A DNA stretch of 64,000 bases from Cyanophora paradoxa (lineage: Eukaryota > Glaucocystophyceae > Cyanophorales > Cyanophoraceae), in NCBI GenBank assembly GCA_004431415.1, contig QPMI01000453.1, forward strand, positions 186,001 to 250,000. The letters are read 5' to 3'. A program made the position numbers and the translations under genes. Each line of letters opens with the position of its first letter. The first letter of the stretch is position 1. The notes beneath the pieces are model-generated. The model did no database searches and was not told where the DNA came from. It worked only from the letters and a program-made list of their open reading frames with translations. This document shows positions 46,901 through 57,345 of the stretch, in pieces.

Positions 46901-49900
46901 AGGCGGCGGCGGAGCTAGGAGACGATACGGACGAGTCATCTGGGCCCTAGAGATCGCTAGCGCACGCCCCGGCGGAGCCCAGGCACAGTACTTGACCGGA
47001 GGTCAAGGCACAGGCCGGGCTCACGCGGGGCCGAGGTGGGCGGCGGCGAGGGCCAGCCGGCCCGGGTCCGTGTCGCACAGGATCACGTGGCACTGCGGCG
47101 CGCTCAGATCGCTCAGATCAGATCAGATCGGCTCAGATCAGATCGGATCGGATCGGATCTGAGGCGCACATCGACGTCGACGGCGCGGCGGAGGGCGGCG
47201 AGGGCGGTGCCGTCGATCCCGACGGCGAGGAGGCGCCGCGCCGGCGTGCCTGCATGCGCCAGCCGACCGGAACGGTTAGAGTTGATAAAGGACACCGGAA
47301 CGCGTGCCAGGCACGCGTGCCAGGGTTGCCCGGCAGGGCAGAGCTAGAGTCTTCACTCTACCGCCACACCTAAGCTACCCTAGGCTATCTCTCGACGGCG
47401 AGGAGGCGCCGGGCCGGCGCACCGGGGGCCCAGGCGAGGGGGTCGTCCCGGTCGCCCAGAGACCCGTCGGGCACCTCCCCGGCGAGGCGGAGGCCCGCCC
47501 GGGCGAGCAGCGGGCCGGCTACCAGGTCGATCTGCTCGATTGTCTTGTTATATCGAGATTATCTGCATAGAGCATCTAGCTTTCTTGGATCGTTTAGTGA
47601 TCATGAGCACCAGCACGAATCCGAGCATGGCGGTGCCGAAGGCCTGGCCCCAGGCGCCCGCGAACAGCAGCTGCGTCTTGGCGACGAGGCCGAAGCTCAT
47701 ACCGCCTTGCGGCGCGAAGGTCAGCCTGCGGCCGGTCGTTTGCGGTCAACGCTCAGAGCAGAATGAAAGAAGAGAGAAGATGGCCCAAACTAGCGCAGCC
47801 GTGATCGAAAGCGGCGCACTTAGGTCGGCTTAGCTGAAGGCGCAACTTAAGCTCAAGAGAAAGAAGCTTAAGATGCCGAACGTCAAGAAACTTGAAGCGT
47901 GAATATATAGTCATCAAGCTCGGCTAATCTCAGCCTAAAGAAGAAACTTAGCCGAAGCGTCCTAGCTCCCGCCTCCATCGAAGCTATGACCGAAGCCCCG
48001 GTCGGGATCGAAATTCAGAGGGGCGCACCACATGGCGCGCCAGGCGTCGCGCTTCTGGCCGAGGGCGATGCCTGCGGGGACGCAGGCGGCCGCGCACGCC
48101 AGCATCCGCACGCAGCTGCGCGCCCGGGGATAATTATAAGGGCAGGGGCGGTCGGGGTTCGTTAGTTGGCATTTGGTCCAGAGCCGACATTCAGGCCATT
48201 TGGGGCGATGTGCGCCAGGGCCCGCAAAGAGAGTTAGCTAGCTAGAGCTAGAGAGTTAGCTATAGGCGCCCCGGGCCGCCCCGGGGCGGTTGGGGTTGGT
48301 TGATAAATGCCCTCTACCCCCGGGACGCACGCGAAGCTCCCGGCGAAGAGCAGCGCGCTCCTTAGCACCGCTGCGCCCAGGGGGGGGGGAGTCAGACTTC
48401 GTCGGTGAAGGAGGAGGAGGAGGAGGACAGAGGCAGGGGCGCGAGCGAGCGCGAGGCGTGGACCCCGGAGACGGGCCGGGGGCTGCCCTCTCAGGCTGCT
48501 GCTGTCCAGCTAGCCAGCCCGGCTTGGGCTGAGGATAAGAAGGGGGACGTGACAGAGAGGAGAGCGCGCGAGCCCCGGAGAGAGACGGGCGGTGTCCTCT
48601 CTAGCTGCTGCTATCCAGCTAGCTAGCCCATGGCCCGGCTCGGGCTGAAGAGGAGACGGGGGCGCACCGGGGTCGATTTTGGCTCCAGAGAGGGTAAAGA
48701 AGGGTACGAAGACGTAGGGGGAGACCTGCGTCAGATCAGATCGGATCAAATCAGATCAGATGGGTTCAGATCAGATCAGATCAGATCGAAGGGGGAACAA
48801 GACCTCCCGCAGGAACGACAGGAACCGGTTCCGGTTCACGACCTGCGCCCCGATCCGATCAGATCAGATCAGATCGGATCTGATCGTGTCGGATCAGATC
48901 ACATCAGATCGGATCGGGTCGGAACGGGTCAGGTCTTCCCCTCAAGGCCGGAGAGCCGGCGGGTACGGGGGACGGAGGGGTACGGGGGGGGGGTACGGGG
49001 GACGGAGGGGTACGGGGGACGAGAATACGGGGGGTACGGGGGACGGGGGTTACGGTTAAAGCGAGAATGCCAATATAGAAGAGGAGGGGCACGGGGTACG
49101 CAGGTCCACTGGGGAGACCAGAAGGGAAGGGGTATAGGGTTCGGAGCGGGGAAGAACGGGAGGGGAGGGTGGTACGGCTAGGCTCTTGTCTAGGCCGCTG
49201 TTTTTAGGGGTTCGGCCCGTTTCAGGGCCCGAAGCCCGTAGCCTAGGCCTCCTCCCCAGGAAGGGTGGGGGATGCTACACCTGCCCAGGCCGCTATTTAT
49301 AGAAGGGAAAGGGGGTACGGGCGCGGACCTGGTTAGTGGCGACGTAGCCGGCGGCGATAGCGACGAGGAGCCCCTCCAGCGAGAGGTCCGCCTGGGGTGT
49401 ACAGGGGCGTTCGCGGTCAGGGGGGTACGGCGATCGGGAAGCTGAGGCGGCCTCATATGATACTCAGGCCCACAACGACCTCAGACCCGGGGGCACTGGC
49501 ACCTGAAGGTACAGCAGCGAGTAGTAGTCGCAGGCCGCCGATATCTGAGCCTCAGGTCAGATGCGAGGCTCAGGTCAGATCTGAGCTGAACTCGCCTGCT
49601 CGACGCCCCACCCGAGCAGTAGGATGCACCACTGCGAGGGGACCTTCGGCCACCTGAGGCTCTGATCAGATCAGATCATATCAGATCATATCAGATCAGA
49701 TCATATCATATCAGATCAGATCAGATCAGATCACATGAGGCGAACCGCGCGTTCACGTTGAGTAGAATGACGACGAGGCGGCCGACTACCCATCCGACGA
49801 GGAAGGAGGCGGCTACGTTCGCCGCGAGGAAGAGGACGGCCGCGGCGGAGAAGCCGCCCCCCAGGATCACCGTGTTCGCGTACCCCTGCCGGCCGATCAC

Positions 49901-51237
49901 GGGGGCGGGGGAGGGGGGAGGAAAGGAAGGGGGGAAGGGGGGAAGAGGGGAAGGGGGAAGGGGGAGGAGGGTACGCGCGCACGGAGCAGACGGAGTAGAG
50001 GATGAGGGCGAGGGTGCAGCCCACGGCCGTGTTACCCTGAGCGAGGCGTACCCCCGCGTTACATTTGAAATCGGGCAGGAGCGGAGCGATCGGGAAGCGC
50101 AAAGGGCCTAGGGCGGGAGCGGCGTGGAGCGGCGCGCGCGGACCCCAGCCCGCCGGGCCGGATTCCTAAAAGAGGCGAGAGGGCGGGGGGGCTGGGCGGG
50201 GCGGGGCGGGGCGGGGCGGGGGGTACCATCACTGTCGAGGTGAAGCTCCCCTGCGCGCGCGTCTCGCGGATTATCCCGAGGACCGAGCCCGGCGCCAGCG
50301 CCGTGGCCACGCAGGAGCAGAGCAGCCCCAGCGCTGCCGGCGTCCGCTTCGGCACAGGCAAGGCGGGCGGAGCGAGGCGGGGCCGAGTGCGGGGCACCGG
50401 CGAGCTGCTCGAGGGTGGCGTTTGCGGGCTGCGCGAGGAGTCCCGCCCTCGCGAACGCAACGACGGTCGCCGTGCCGAAGATCTGTGGGCGCGTCAGCGA
50501 AAAGCACGTGACGCAGCCGGAGGCCTGGATCGAATCTGGTGCGCGAATTCGAGGCGCACGAGCTGGGCGACCGTGAAGCTGGCAGTGATGACGAGGATCG
50601 TGCGCACGCTGTCCCGGATCGCCGGCGTGTATAGCTCCGCCCCCGCCGAAAGGCAGATGAACGCCAGCCCTGATTTGATCGATATCGTCGAGTCGGCTGC
50701 GTCTGGAGCGGCGCGGCGCCCGGATCTCGTGGAAGCCGCTTACCTGTCTCGGCAACCATCGAAAGCTGAGCCAAGTTCTCGCGCGGTCCAAGCATGCCTG
50801 CCTGTGCAGTCAGAGCTCCTGTCAAGCGGTCACACGAGTCAAGCGCTCACCTAGGGCGGAAGCCGCCATGCCAGTCGTCACGTAGATGCAGATCGCCGGG
50901 AGCTGCGCCGAATCAGGACAACGCGCTGCCGCGGGTTGCAATTGGGGCGAAAGACTCACGCGCAGCTTCGCGCCGAGGGGGACGAGCCTGGCGGCCGCGA
51001 AGCAGAGGATCATGAAGCAGGCCGCTGTGGGCCAGAAGGACGCGTTGTACGGAGCCCACGCCATTTCGCCCGGCCGCTGTGCAGATGTGCCTCGTGCGGG
51101 GTCCCCGATCTCAAGCGCTTTCGGGAAGCATGCGCTTCTGCATCGCGACGTTCACGTGCGTACGCACGGAGCTGCCGGCCTTCTTGCCGAGATTCACGTA
51201 TCCCCCCGTCGCGTTATCGAACACCCCGAGCGTTCTT
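43977..51237 (-). CDS. CPA2 monovalent cation/proton antiporter with TrkA-N (RCK) domain
   Basis: About 25 minus-strand exons with agreeing phases. Membrane part: 51168-51237, 50960-51076 (FWPTAACFMILCFAAA), 50851-50902, 50744-50797 (GMLGPRENL), 50560-50669 (GLAFICLSAGAELYTPAIR, a CPA2 hallmark), 50398-50482, 50227-50333 (APGSVLGIIRETRAQGSFTS, the family's ARSPxS...E...G segment), 49983-50036, about 49734-49885, 49330-49394 (GLLVAIAAGYVATN), about 48793-48832 (NRNRFLSFLRE), about 48673-48733 (SPYVFVPFFTLSGAKID), then about 48335-48378, 48030-48115, 47600-47730 and 47430-47528 (LVAGPLLARAGLRLAGE). Cytosolic TrkA-N: about 47168-47253 (LLAVGIDGTALAAL, GxGxxG-like), about 47018-47092 (ILCDTDPGRL), about 46490-46670, 46312-46443, 45585-45695 (LPSDRENHAVAEYLL), 45113-45158, 44725-44879. 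Tail: 44472-44552 and 43977-44165. It probably exchanges K+ or Na+ for H+ across an organellar or plasma membrane. The 5' end upstream of 51237 is unresolved. Its 3' exons were copied into both duplicated units. Confidence 0.88.
47105..47165. repeat. (GATCN)n pentamer microsatellite in an antiporter intron
   Basis: Repeats of AGATC and GGATC on both sides of an intron next to the TrkA-N exons. Two more blocks of the same motif lie in other introns of this gene. Confidence 0.85.
48733..48925. repeat. (GATCN)n pentamer microsatellite, flanking an exon
   Basis: GATCAGATCAGATC-type arrays on both sides of the NRNRFLSFLRE exon (about 48793-48832). Confidence 0.85.
48959..49050. repeat. G-rich minisatellite in intron
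   Basis: Imperfect tandem copies of GGGGGACGGAGGGGTACG in an antiporter intron. On the gene's own strand this is a C-rich tract with repeated GTACCCC motifs. Confidence 0.75.
49661..49735. repeat. (GATCA)n / GATCATATC microsatellite in intron
   Basis: Third GATC-rich block of the antiporter gene, with mixed AGATC and ATATC units, next to the donor of the GYANTVILGGG exon. Confidence 0.8.
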
Positions 51238-51239
51238 CT

Positions 51240-52380
51240 GCGGCATCCAGCATCGCAAGCGGAGAGTCAAGAGGACGAATCGGACCTGAGAGCTTCAGGC
51301 GGTGCGCCGGTGGCGAGCTCGCGGCCGCCGCTCGCCGCGGAACCGCCCCAGCGTTCTACGGCAGCGTCCAGGGTGATAGAAGCATGCAGGAAGACGAGTC
51401 GGAGAGACAGCTTCTGTAGTTGCGCCGGTGCGGCGGAGGGGCGAACGTGCGGTTGGCGCCATCGATATCGCCTTTCGCACCGCGTGTGCGCTCAAGTTCA
51501 CCTCTTTGAGCGCAGCGCGATATTGCAGTCCAAAGCAGTCCAGGGCCTCCAGGCGCGTCCTGGATCCCGCGCGCGGCCGCGCCGCGGCGCCGGCGCCGGC
51601 GCGGCCGGCGCCGCGGCCGGCCCGCGGCCGGCCGGGCGCGCGCCGGCGCCCGCGGCCGGCCGCGAGCGCCACGTGCACGCACACGTACGCGCTGAATGTT
51701 CATGACGTCGGCAGATCTTACGCATACGTTGGTTCTTTCGAGCTCAAGCCGCCGCTGCACCGGTACCACGGGCCTATAGCTAGGCGCGGGCCTATATAGC
51801 TAGGCCTGCAGCTGGCGCCGGCGCGCGGGGGCCGGGGCCGCCAGCCGCGGCGTATGCATTAGGCGCGGGCGGGGACCTCGAGCTCGCGATTGGTGTCTGC
51901 CTGTGCTCGCTTTTCATCGTGAGCTCAGACTCGACCCTGGTTCGTCTTTTCTTCTTTTAATTTGTTTCATAGCTTGCCTAGCTTGCCTAGCTATATAGGG
52001 CATACCGGTAGCATCAAGCTTCAGCTGCACGGAGATGCAATTGCAAGTTTGCCTATAGCTAGGGCCTGCGTATCCGATCCAGGTTTAAAACTAAAGCAAA
52101 GTATCGTCTTTAATTTCGTTGATTAAATTGAATTCGAAGCTGCATATCTCAGAGTCTAGGCCTGTACATGTGTCTAGATATTGATATAGGGCCCGCGCGG
52201 GGCTGCGGGGCCAGACCAACCGCTGATCATGACCAGCGCTAGCCCGGCGGCCCGCAGTCTGCGCAGCAGCAGATCTTAATTAAGCGAGCCCAGCCCCCGC
52301 GCCGCGCGCGTGGCCATGCGCGGGTGCCTAGATCTAACATTTGACACTCGAATTAATATTCGTGCAGTCAGGGCATTCCA
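51240..52380. other. Intergenic between divergent genes, with a C/G-only palindromic tract
   Basis: 51574-51664 is built almost entirely of overlapping palindromes (GGCCGGCC, GGCGCC, GCGGCCGC) with almost no A or T. It may hold 5' exons or the promoter of the antiporter. I see no supported coding exon. 51900-52380 is ordinary AT-richer spacer before the next plus-strand gene. Confidence 0.4.
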
Positions 52381-54475
52381 ATGAACAAAGGAGGTAATAT
52401 TGGGATCTTGTTCCCGCCGGGTTATCACTTTTCTCGTGCTCCCACCGGGTATGTCGAAGTTTTTGATCAGTTTAAATACCTCCTTTCATTTTTTCCCGTG
52501 AATGCGCAGGCCGAATGTTCCGGAGTGGGTGTCCCTGTACTGGTGTGAATGTGAGAAATGCAAGAAAGCGCGCTCGCCGGCGACATCCGGCATCGCGACC
52601 GCTGGCTTTTGCGGCGACTTCCTCTCAATCTCGTACTCGGAAACGATTGGAATGCTTCATATGAACATGACTGATGAAAAAGGCTACAAGGAATTCGTGC
52701 AGTACTGGCAGGTGCGTCAGTTCTATTGATTCACCAGCTTGTTTACAGAATTATGATTCACATGAATGCAGGGCGAGCTCGATAATAGCGTCGCCAAGCT
52801 GGGCGAGCAGGCGCTAGCGACGGTCTCGTACGCCCTCCGGCTCGCTCTGGGCTTCAACCATTTCGAGAAGCCCGACGAAGTCGTGAAGATTTACGAGGTG
52901 CTCGCGGTCGTAATACATAATGCTATAAGCAATGCCGATGGATCTCTATTGTATATTACGTACCTCGCACGCCCTGCTATTATCGAGCATTATAAAATAT
53001 ATGGAGCGCTATGCGTTTGGAGCGCTATGGAGCGCTATTATCGAGCATTGTAATAATATACGTTCATATGCGCAGCGTTTCCTTGCGCCCCGGCTCCTGG
53101 ATGAGAAAAGGCGGGACGAGCTTCTAGGGGCTGCAACTCCCGAGGCCCTCGCGGACCACGCGCGGGCGTTCGCCTACGTTTACTTCAAGGCCAAGAATCA
53201 CGCGCGTGCCAAGAAAATCTACATGGTTCGTCTTGCGTGCCGTTAATTTCGCATAAATGTATGCATATGCATTGATACAGATCATCTAAATGTCAATGCT
53301 CGCACATGCGCAGTGCGCGCTGGATGTGCTGAAGCGACTTACGCGATTCCACGAGAAGAACAAGCGTATCGCCGAGGTCCTCTGGTTGCTAGGAAGCATC
53401 TGTGTACAGCTGAAAGAGTGGGAGGAGGCCTGGAGGAATTTCCAGGTGCGAGATCGTTTGCGATATCGCCGCTAATTGCATATTTTATTTTATTTTGAGG
53501 TACATGCATATGCTCTTGCAGTCGTCAGTGGAGAGTTACGGAGGCGTGGGTTGCCAGTGCTGCGTTGGGCCGGGCTCGCTCTCGCTGCTCATCGGACAGT
53601 GGCACGGGGCCAATCCTCCTCCGAACCTTGATGTGGAGGCCATGTTGCAGGTGATCACTCTCTTATTTCAAAGTATGCAGTTTGTAGTTGACGAGCGGTT
53701 GCCGCAGTGCGTTGCAGCTGTACTTGGGTGTTGCCAAGCGAGCTTGCGAAACCTGCAAGAAGAAGAACTATCTCGCCCAGGCGTATGGGGATGCTGGAAC
53801 TTTGATTCTTACTTGGGGTCTTGGTGTGGACAGAGCCGAGCTATATCTGAAGGCGAGCGCCAAGAGTGCTCATTTTCAGCTTTTAAATCATTAAACACTT
53901 CTTGCAGCGGGCGATCGCGGAAACGGAAGAGAGTCGAATAGCTGGCCAGGGAGAATTCCTAGCGCGAACTCTGATGATTCTCGGCCAGTTGTACAAATCA
54001 ACAAGTCGCCTTGATGAGGCTGCGTCAAGCTGTCAGGTAATTGGTCCACGGACCGGGGCCGTTAACTTTGCTTTGAAGTCATCTAAGAGTCCCGCTGTCT
54101 GTCGCAGCGCGCCGCTGTGTTGCTCCAGGACGCTGCAGCTGATCATGATGGTACCGGTCTGGTCCACGAAATGGCAGAAGGATGCCTTACACAGCTGGCT
54201 TCCATCTTGTCTATGAAGAAAGGTTATGATCCTTCCGTTACATCATTCTGCTATCAGGTAAGTCGATTCATCGCGCTGATAGACTTATCATGATCATGAC
54301 CATTTGACTTGCGTTTGTGCTCGCGATCGTATAGAAACTTTCCGAGTTCTTCATAAAGAAGAAAAGGCTTCCTACCGGAATAGACACAGGCGGAAGGACT
54401 CCGCAGGAGTATATCGATGTCAGCGATTTGATTTCGTATTATCCGCTAATTATAACGCGCTTTCTGCGTAAATGA
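52381..54475 (+). CDS. TPR-like repeat protein, ten exons, 463 residues
   Basis: Exons 52381-52448, 52510-52711, 52772-52897, 53076-53225, 53314-53445, 53522-53650, 53688-53852, 53908-54036, 54108-54257, 54335-54475. All phases agree and all but the first two exons are phase 0. The start ATG at 52381 begins MNKGGNIGILFPPGY. The N-terminus has a WCECEKCKK cysteine cluster that could bind zinc but is too small to name. From exon 3 on, helical pairs resemble tetratricopeptide repeats (ALADHARAFAYVYFKAKNHA; AEVLWLLGSICVQLKEWEEA; LARTLMILGQLYKSTSRLDE). The seventh intron uses a GC donor (GCGAGC at 53853). No catalytic domain is visible, so a scaffold or adaptor role is likely; I cannot name a family. 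The stop overlaps the possible start of the next gene. Confidence 0.85.
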
Positions 54476-57345
54476 CGTTTGATGTCGGACAGCACTTGGC
54501 GAATGCGCACCGGCTCTCGAGCAAGCTGGAGTCGCGCCAGAGGGCGCAAGAGTCTGCAGCTGCAAGGCCAGATCAAGATCAAGCGGAGCGGGGGCGGGCG
54601 GAGGCGGAGGCGGAGCGCGAGCGGGCGCGGCGGGAGGCCGAGCGCGCCGAGCGGGCCAAGCGCGACGCCGCAGACAGGGTACGTTTTGCAGCTTCGCTGC
54701 GTCGTTTTATCTGTTCCGGATCTACAAGCGACGAGATTCCGGCAGAAAGCGGGGAAGAAGCTCGTCGGCAAATCCGACTGGGCCCGCGCGCGCCCCATCC
54801 TCGACGCTCTGCTAAAGGTTCGCTGCTTTTGGGTTTCAGGTTTCGGTGCCGGCGCACGCTAAGGAAAATTCCCTGCTAAGGAAATTTCCTGCTAAAGGTT
54901 TCTTTGCTTGAAATTTCCTGCTAAGGATCGTGCGCAGAGGTCGCCAGGAGACACCGAGGCGAGGCTACTGCGCATCAGTGCGTTAACGCTCTAGATATAT
55001 GTCTGTCCGGCACTACAGCTCCAATTCAAATTATTTAAACGCCCCTCGCTTCCATTCCTTCTGCAGGGTGCATGGCGGGGGCGGGCGAGCTGGAGGCGGC
55101 CGTGCGGGAGACGAGGAACTGCGAGCGCCACCTCGCCAAGTCCGGTTCGGGCTCGAGCTCCGACGTGCTTAGCAGGTGCGCTTGAACGTCGACGTGCCCG
55201 CGGCCCGGCCGTGGCCGCGGTTCTCGGGATCTAGATCTGCCCTAGAACTGAACACTAGGATCGGGGCGGCCCGCAGACCTAGGCCTTGCAGTTGTAATAT
55301 TTATTTGCCAAATTTAAAGGTAATCAAGATGAGCTTTAATTTGGATTGCAGGCTCCAGGGGCTGCGGCAGGAGGCCGAAGCACGACTGCGCGAGCGGCTG
55401 GAGGCAGCGGAGGAGCGCAGGCGCGCGGAGCAGCAGAGGGAAGAAGAGGCGGCGGAGGAGGAGGCGGAGGAGGAGGCGGAGGAGGAGGAGCCAGAGGGAC
55501 GTCGAAGTGCTTCCAGAGCCGATCCGGAGCTCGAACGGCCGCTTCACGGCCCGCCGCCGGCCGAGGCCGTGGGGGATCCAGAGCTCGAGGCGCTTGCGAC
55601 GCACGTCGCAGATCCAGAGGACATCGACGATCGCGAATCTGGACCCGGATCCGCTGCGCCCGACCTTAGCGTCTTAAGCTTGCGATTGCAGGACTCGTGC
55701 GTGCTTTGCAACTGATTACCATTATAATTATAAATATGTTTGACAGGCACTACCACTCTCTGCATTCGAATTCGGCGGCGCTGACTAGCGTCGACGATAT
55801 CGATCGCGATATTGATCGGGAGGAGGCGGACGACTGCGCGATCTGCCTGGCGACCATGGCCTTGGGGCCCGGGCCCGCCCTAGGGCTGGCCACCCTCCCC
55901 TGCGGCCGTGCGCCATGCATATGGCCCAGAAGCTGTAATATTCTTTAAATGTTCTGGCCCATATTTAGAAGCTTAAAGAGGTAGAAGCTTAAATGTTCAT
56001 GCATATATGTGCGTTGCTTAATAATTGCAAGGGGGAAAGGGGCCCCCTTGCTTCCCGTTCCCTCGCTTCAGCCAAAAGTTTTCTATGAGGCCGTTTTCGA
56101 GGTCCAGTTTGCAACACCTGAAAAAAATGTTGCTTTATTCGCGATCCGATTGGCTCGGTGGACCGGTCAGCTCTCGACTTTCGAGCGTCGAATTCGTGGG
56201 GGAAAAGTGGTTTTCGAGGGGAAAACTAACTTCTCTCTAACTCCGGTCTTCGAATTCCTTGCGCGGTTCTGCATGGAACCAGTTCTCCCTAGCTGTCTCC
56301 TCTAGATTTCCGAGTTCGGCTTCCTCGCAGTGTGTCGCGTACGCCTTGCTCTTCGTTGCGCGGTTCTGCATGGAACCACTTCTCTCTAGCTGTCAACGTC
56401 TCCTCTAGATTTCCGCTTCCTCGCAGCTGCAGTGCGCCGCGTACGTCGCACGGTACCCGTGCCGCCTGGACTAGTTTTCACTGCATCAAGCTTGCACCGC
56501 AGTACTGCGTACCGCGCTGCCCGCAGCCGAGCACGCCAGCCGGCCCGCGCCCTCTTGTTGCGCTCGGCACTCCGCTGCTCGGCTTCTTGGACTGGCCGCG
56601 GTGCTTGCTTCGGCAGATTGCGCCGCAATCTGCCGCGCGCGCTACTACTTCAAACTGCCGCGCGCGCTGGGCCGGGGTCGATCTACATCTGCCCCGTGCA
56701 TGTTCGTGCCCGGCGGCCACTACTACTCTTTCATTAATATATTAGATCCCGATTCCCCCCTTGCACCCCCGGCGCGCCAAACGCGGCCGGGCCCCTAGTA
56801 CATCGCCCGCAGACCGGTTCGAATTCCATCGGAGCTGCATCGACACGTGGCGCGCGGGGTGCCCCTTCCGCTGCGGCGAGCCCCCGGATCCGACGCCGGC
56901 GCCATCAATCGCGAGCTCCTCGGCCGCGGCAGCCGCGGCGGCTGCGGTCCCGGCCGCTCCAGCAGCTGCAGCCATTCCTGCAGCTGGCCTGCCGGCCTTG
57001 GCTTCGAGGCCGCCTCAGCACCCGCGGCAGATCCCGGCAGTGGCCATGGGGACGCCCCCGGCCTCCTCGACCGCGGCCGCGGCCGCGGGGGCCGGCGCCG
57101 GCGCCGGAGCTCGAGCCGCCGGCGTCGCGGACGTCGGCGTCGCCCCTCCGGCCGGCGCCTCGCCCCTCCCGCGCCCCCCGCGCCCCTGCGCCCCCGCTGC
57201 CGGCCGCGGCCGCGGTGCGCCCGACGCGGCCGTACCTGCCTCCGAGCCTGCGGGGCATCCTGAGGCCCCCGGCCCCCGCGAGCTCTGGCCACGTGCACGT
57301 GCACGGCCCGAATACCCCGTAGAGCCCCCAATCGCAAGGTTATAA
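54472..57345 (+). CDS. RING-H2 protein with coiled coils, probable E3 ubiquitin ligase
   Basis: Core exons 55067-55175, 55352-55696, 55747-55907 and 56813-57345 are phase-consistent. Upstream exons 54472-54678 and 54746-54839 also join in phase, giving 482 residues from ATG 54472; a shorter 380-residue form could start at 55072. The N-terminus is a charged coiled coil (AEAEAERERARREAERAERA), followed by a second acidic coiled coil in 55352-55520. The RING begins DDCAICLATM in exon 55747-55907 and ends in the last exon. The intron splits the codon of the first zinc-binding histidine, and splicing gives LPCGHRFEFHRSCIDTW, then GCPFRC. Canonical RING-H2 has CGHxFHxxC; here two extra residues (EF, encoded by GAATTC) lie between the ligands. 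The C-terminal 150 residues are Ala/Pro-rich and disordered. It would act in ubiquitin transfer if the ring still folds. Confidence 0.85.
56259..56427 (+). repeat. Direct duplication inside the RING intron
   Basis: A segment containing GCGCGGTTCTGCATGGAACC, then CTCTAGATTTCCG and CTTCCTCGCAG, occurs at about 56259-56333 and again at about 56356-56427. The copies differ by substitutions, a 6-nt insertion (AACGTC) in the second and a 7-nt one in the first. Confidence 0.8.

Noticed and set aside
52510-52711. MYND or SET (SMYD-type) domain in the TPR gene
   Set aside because: Only a small cysteine cluster is present; no SET motifs follow, so the name is not supported.
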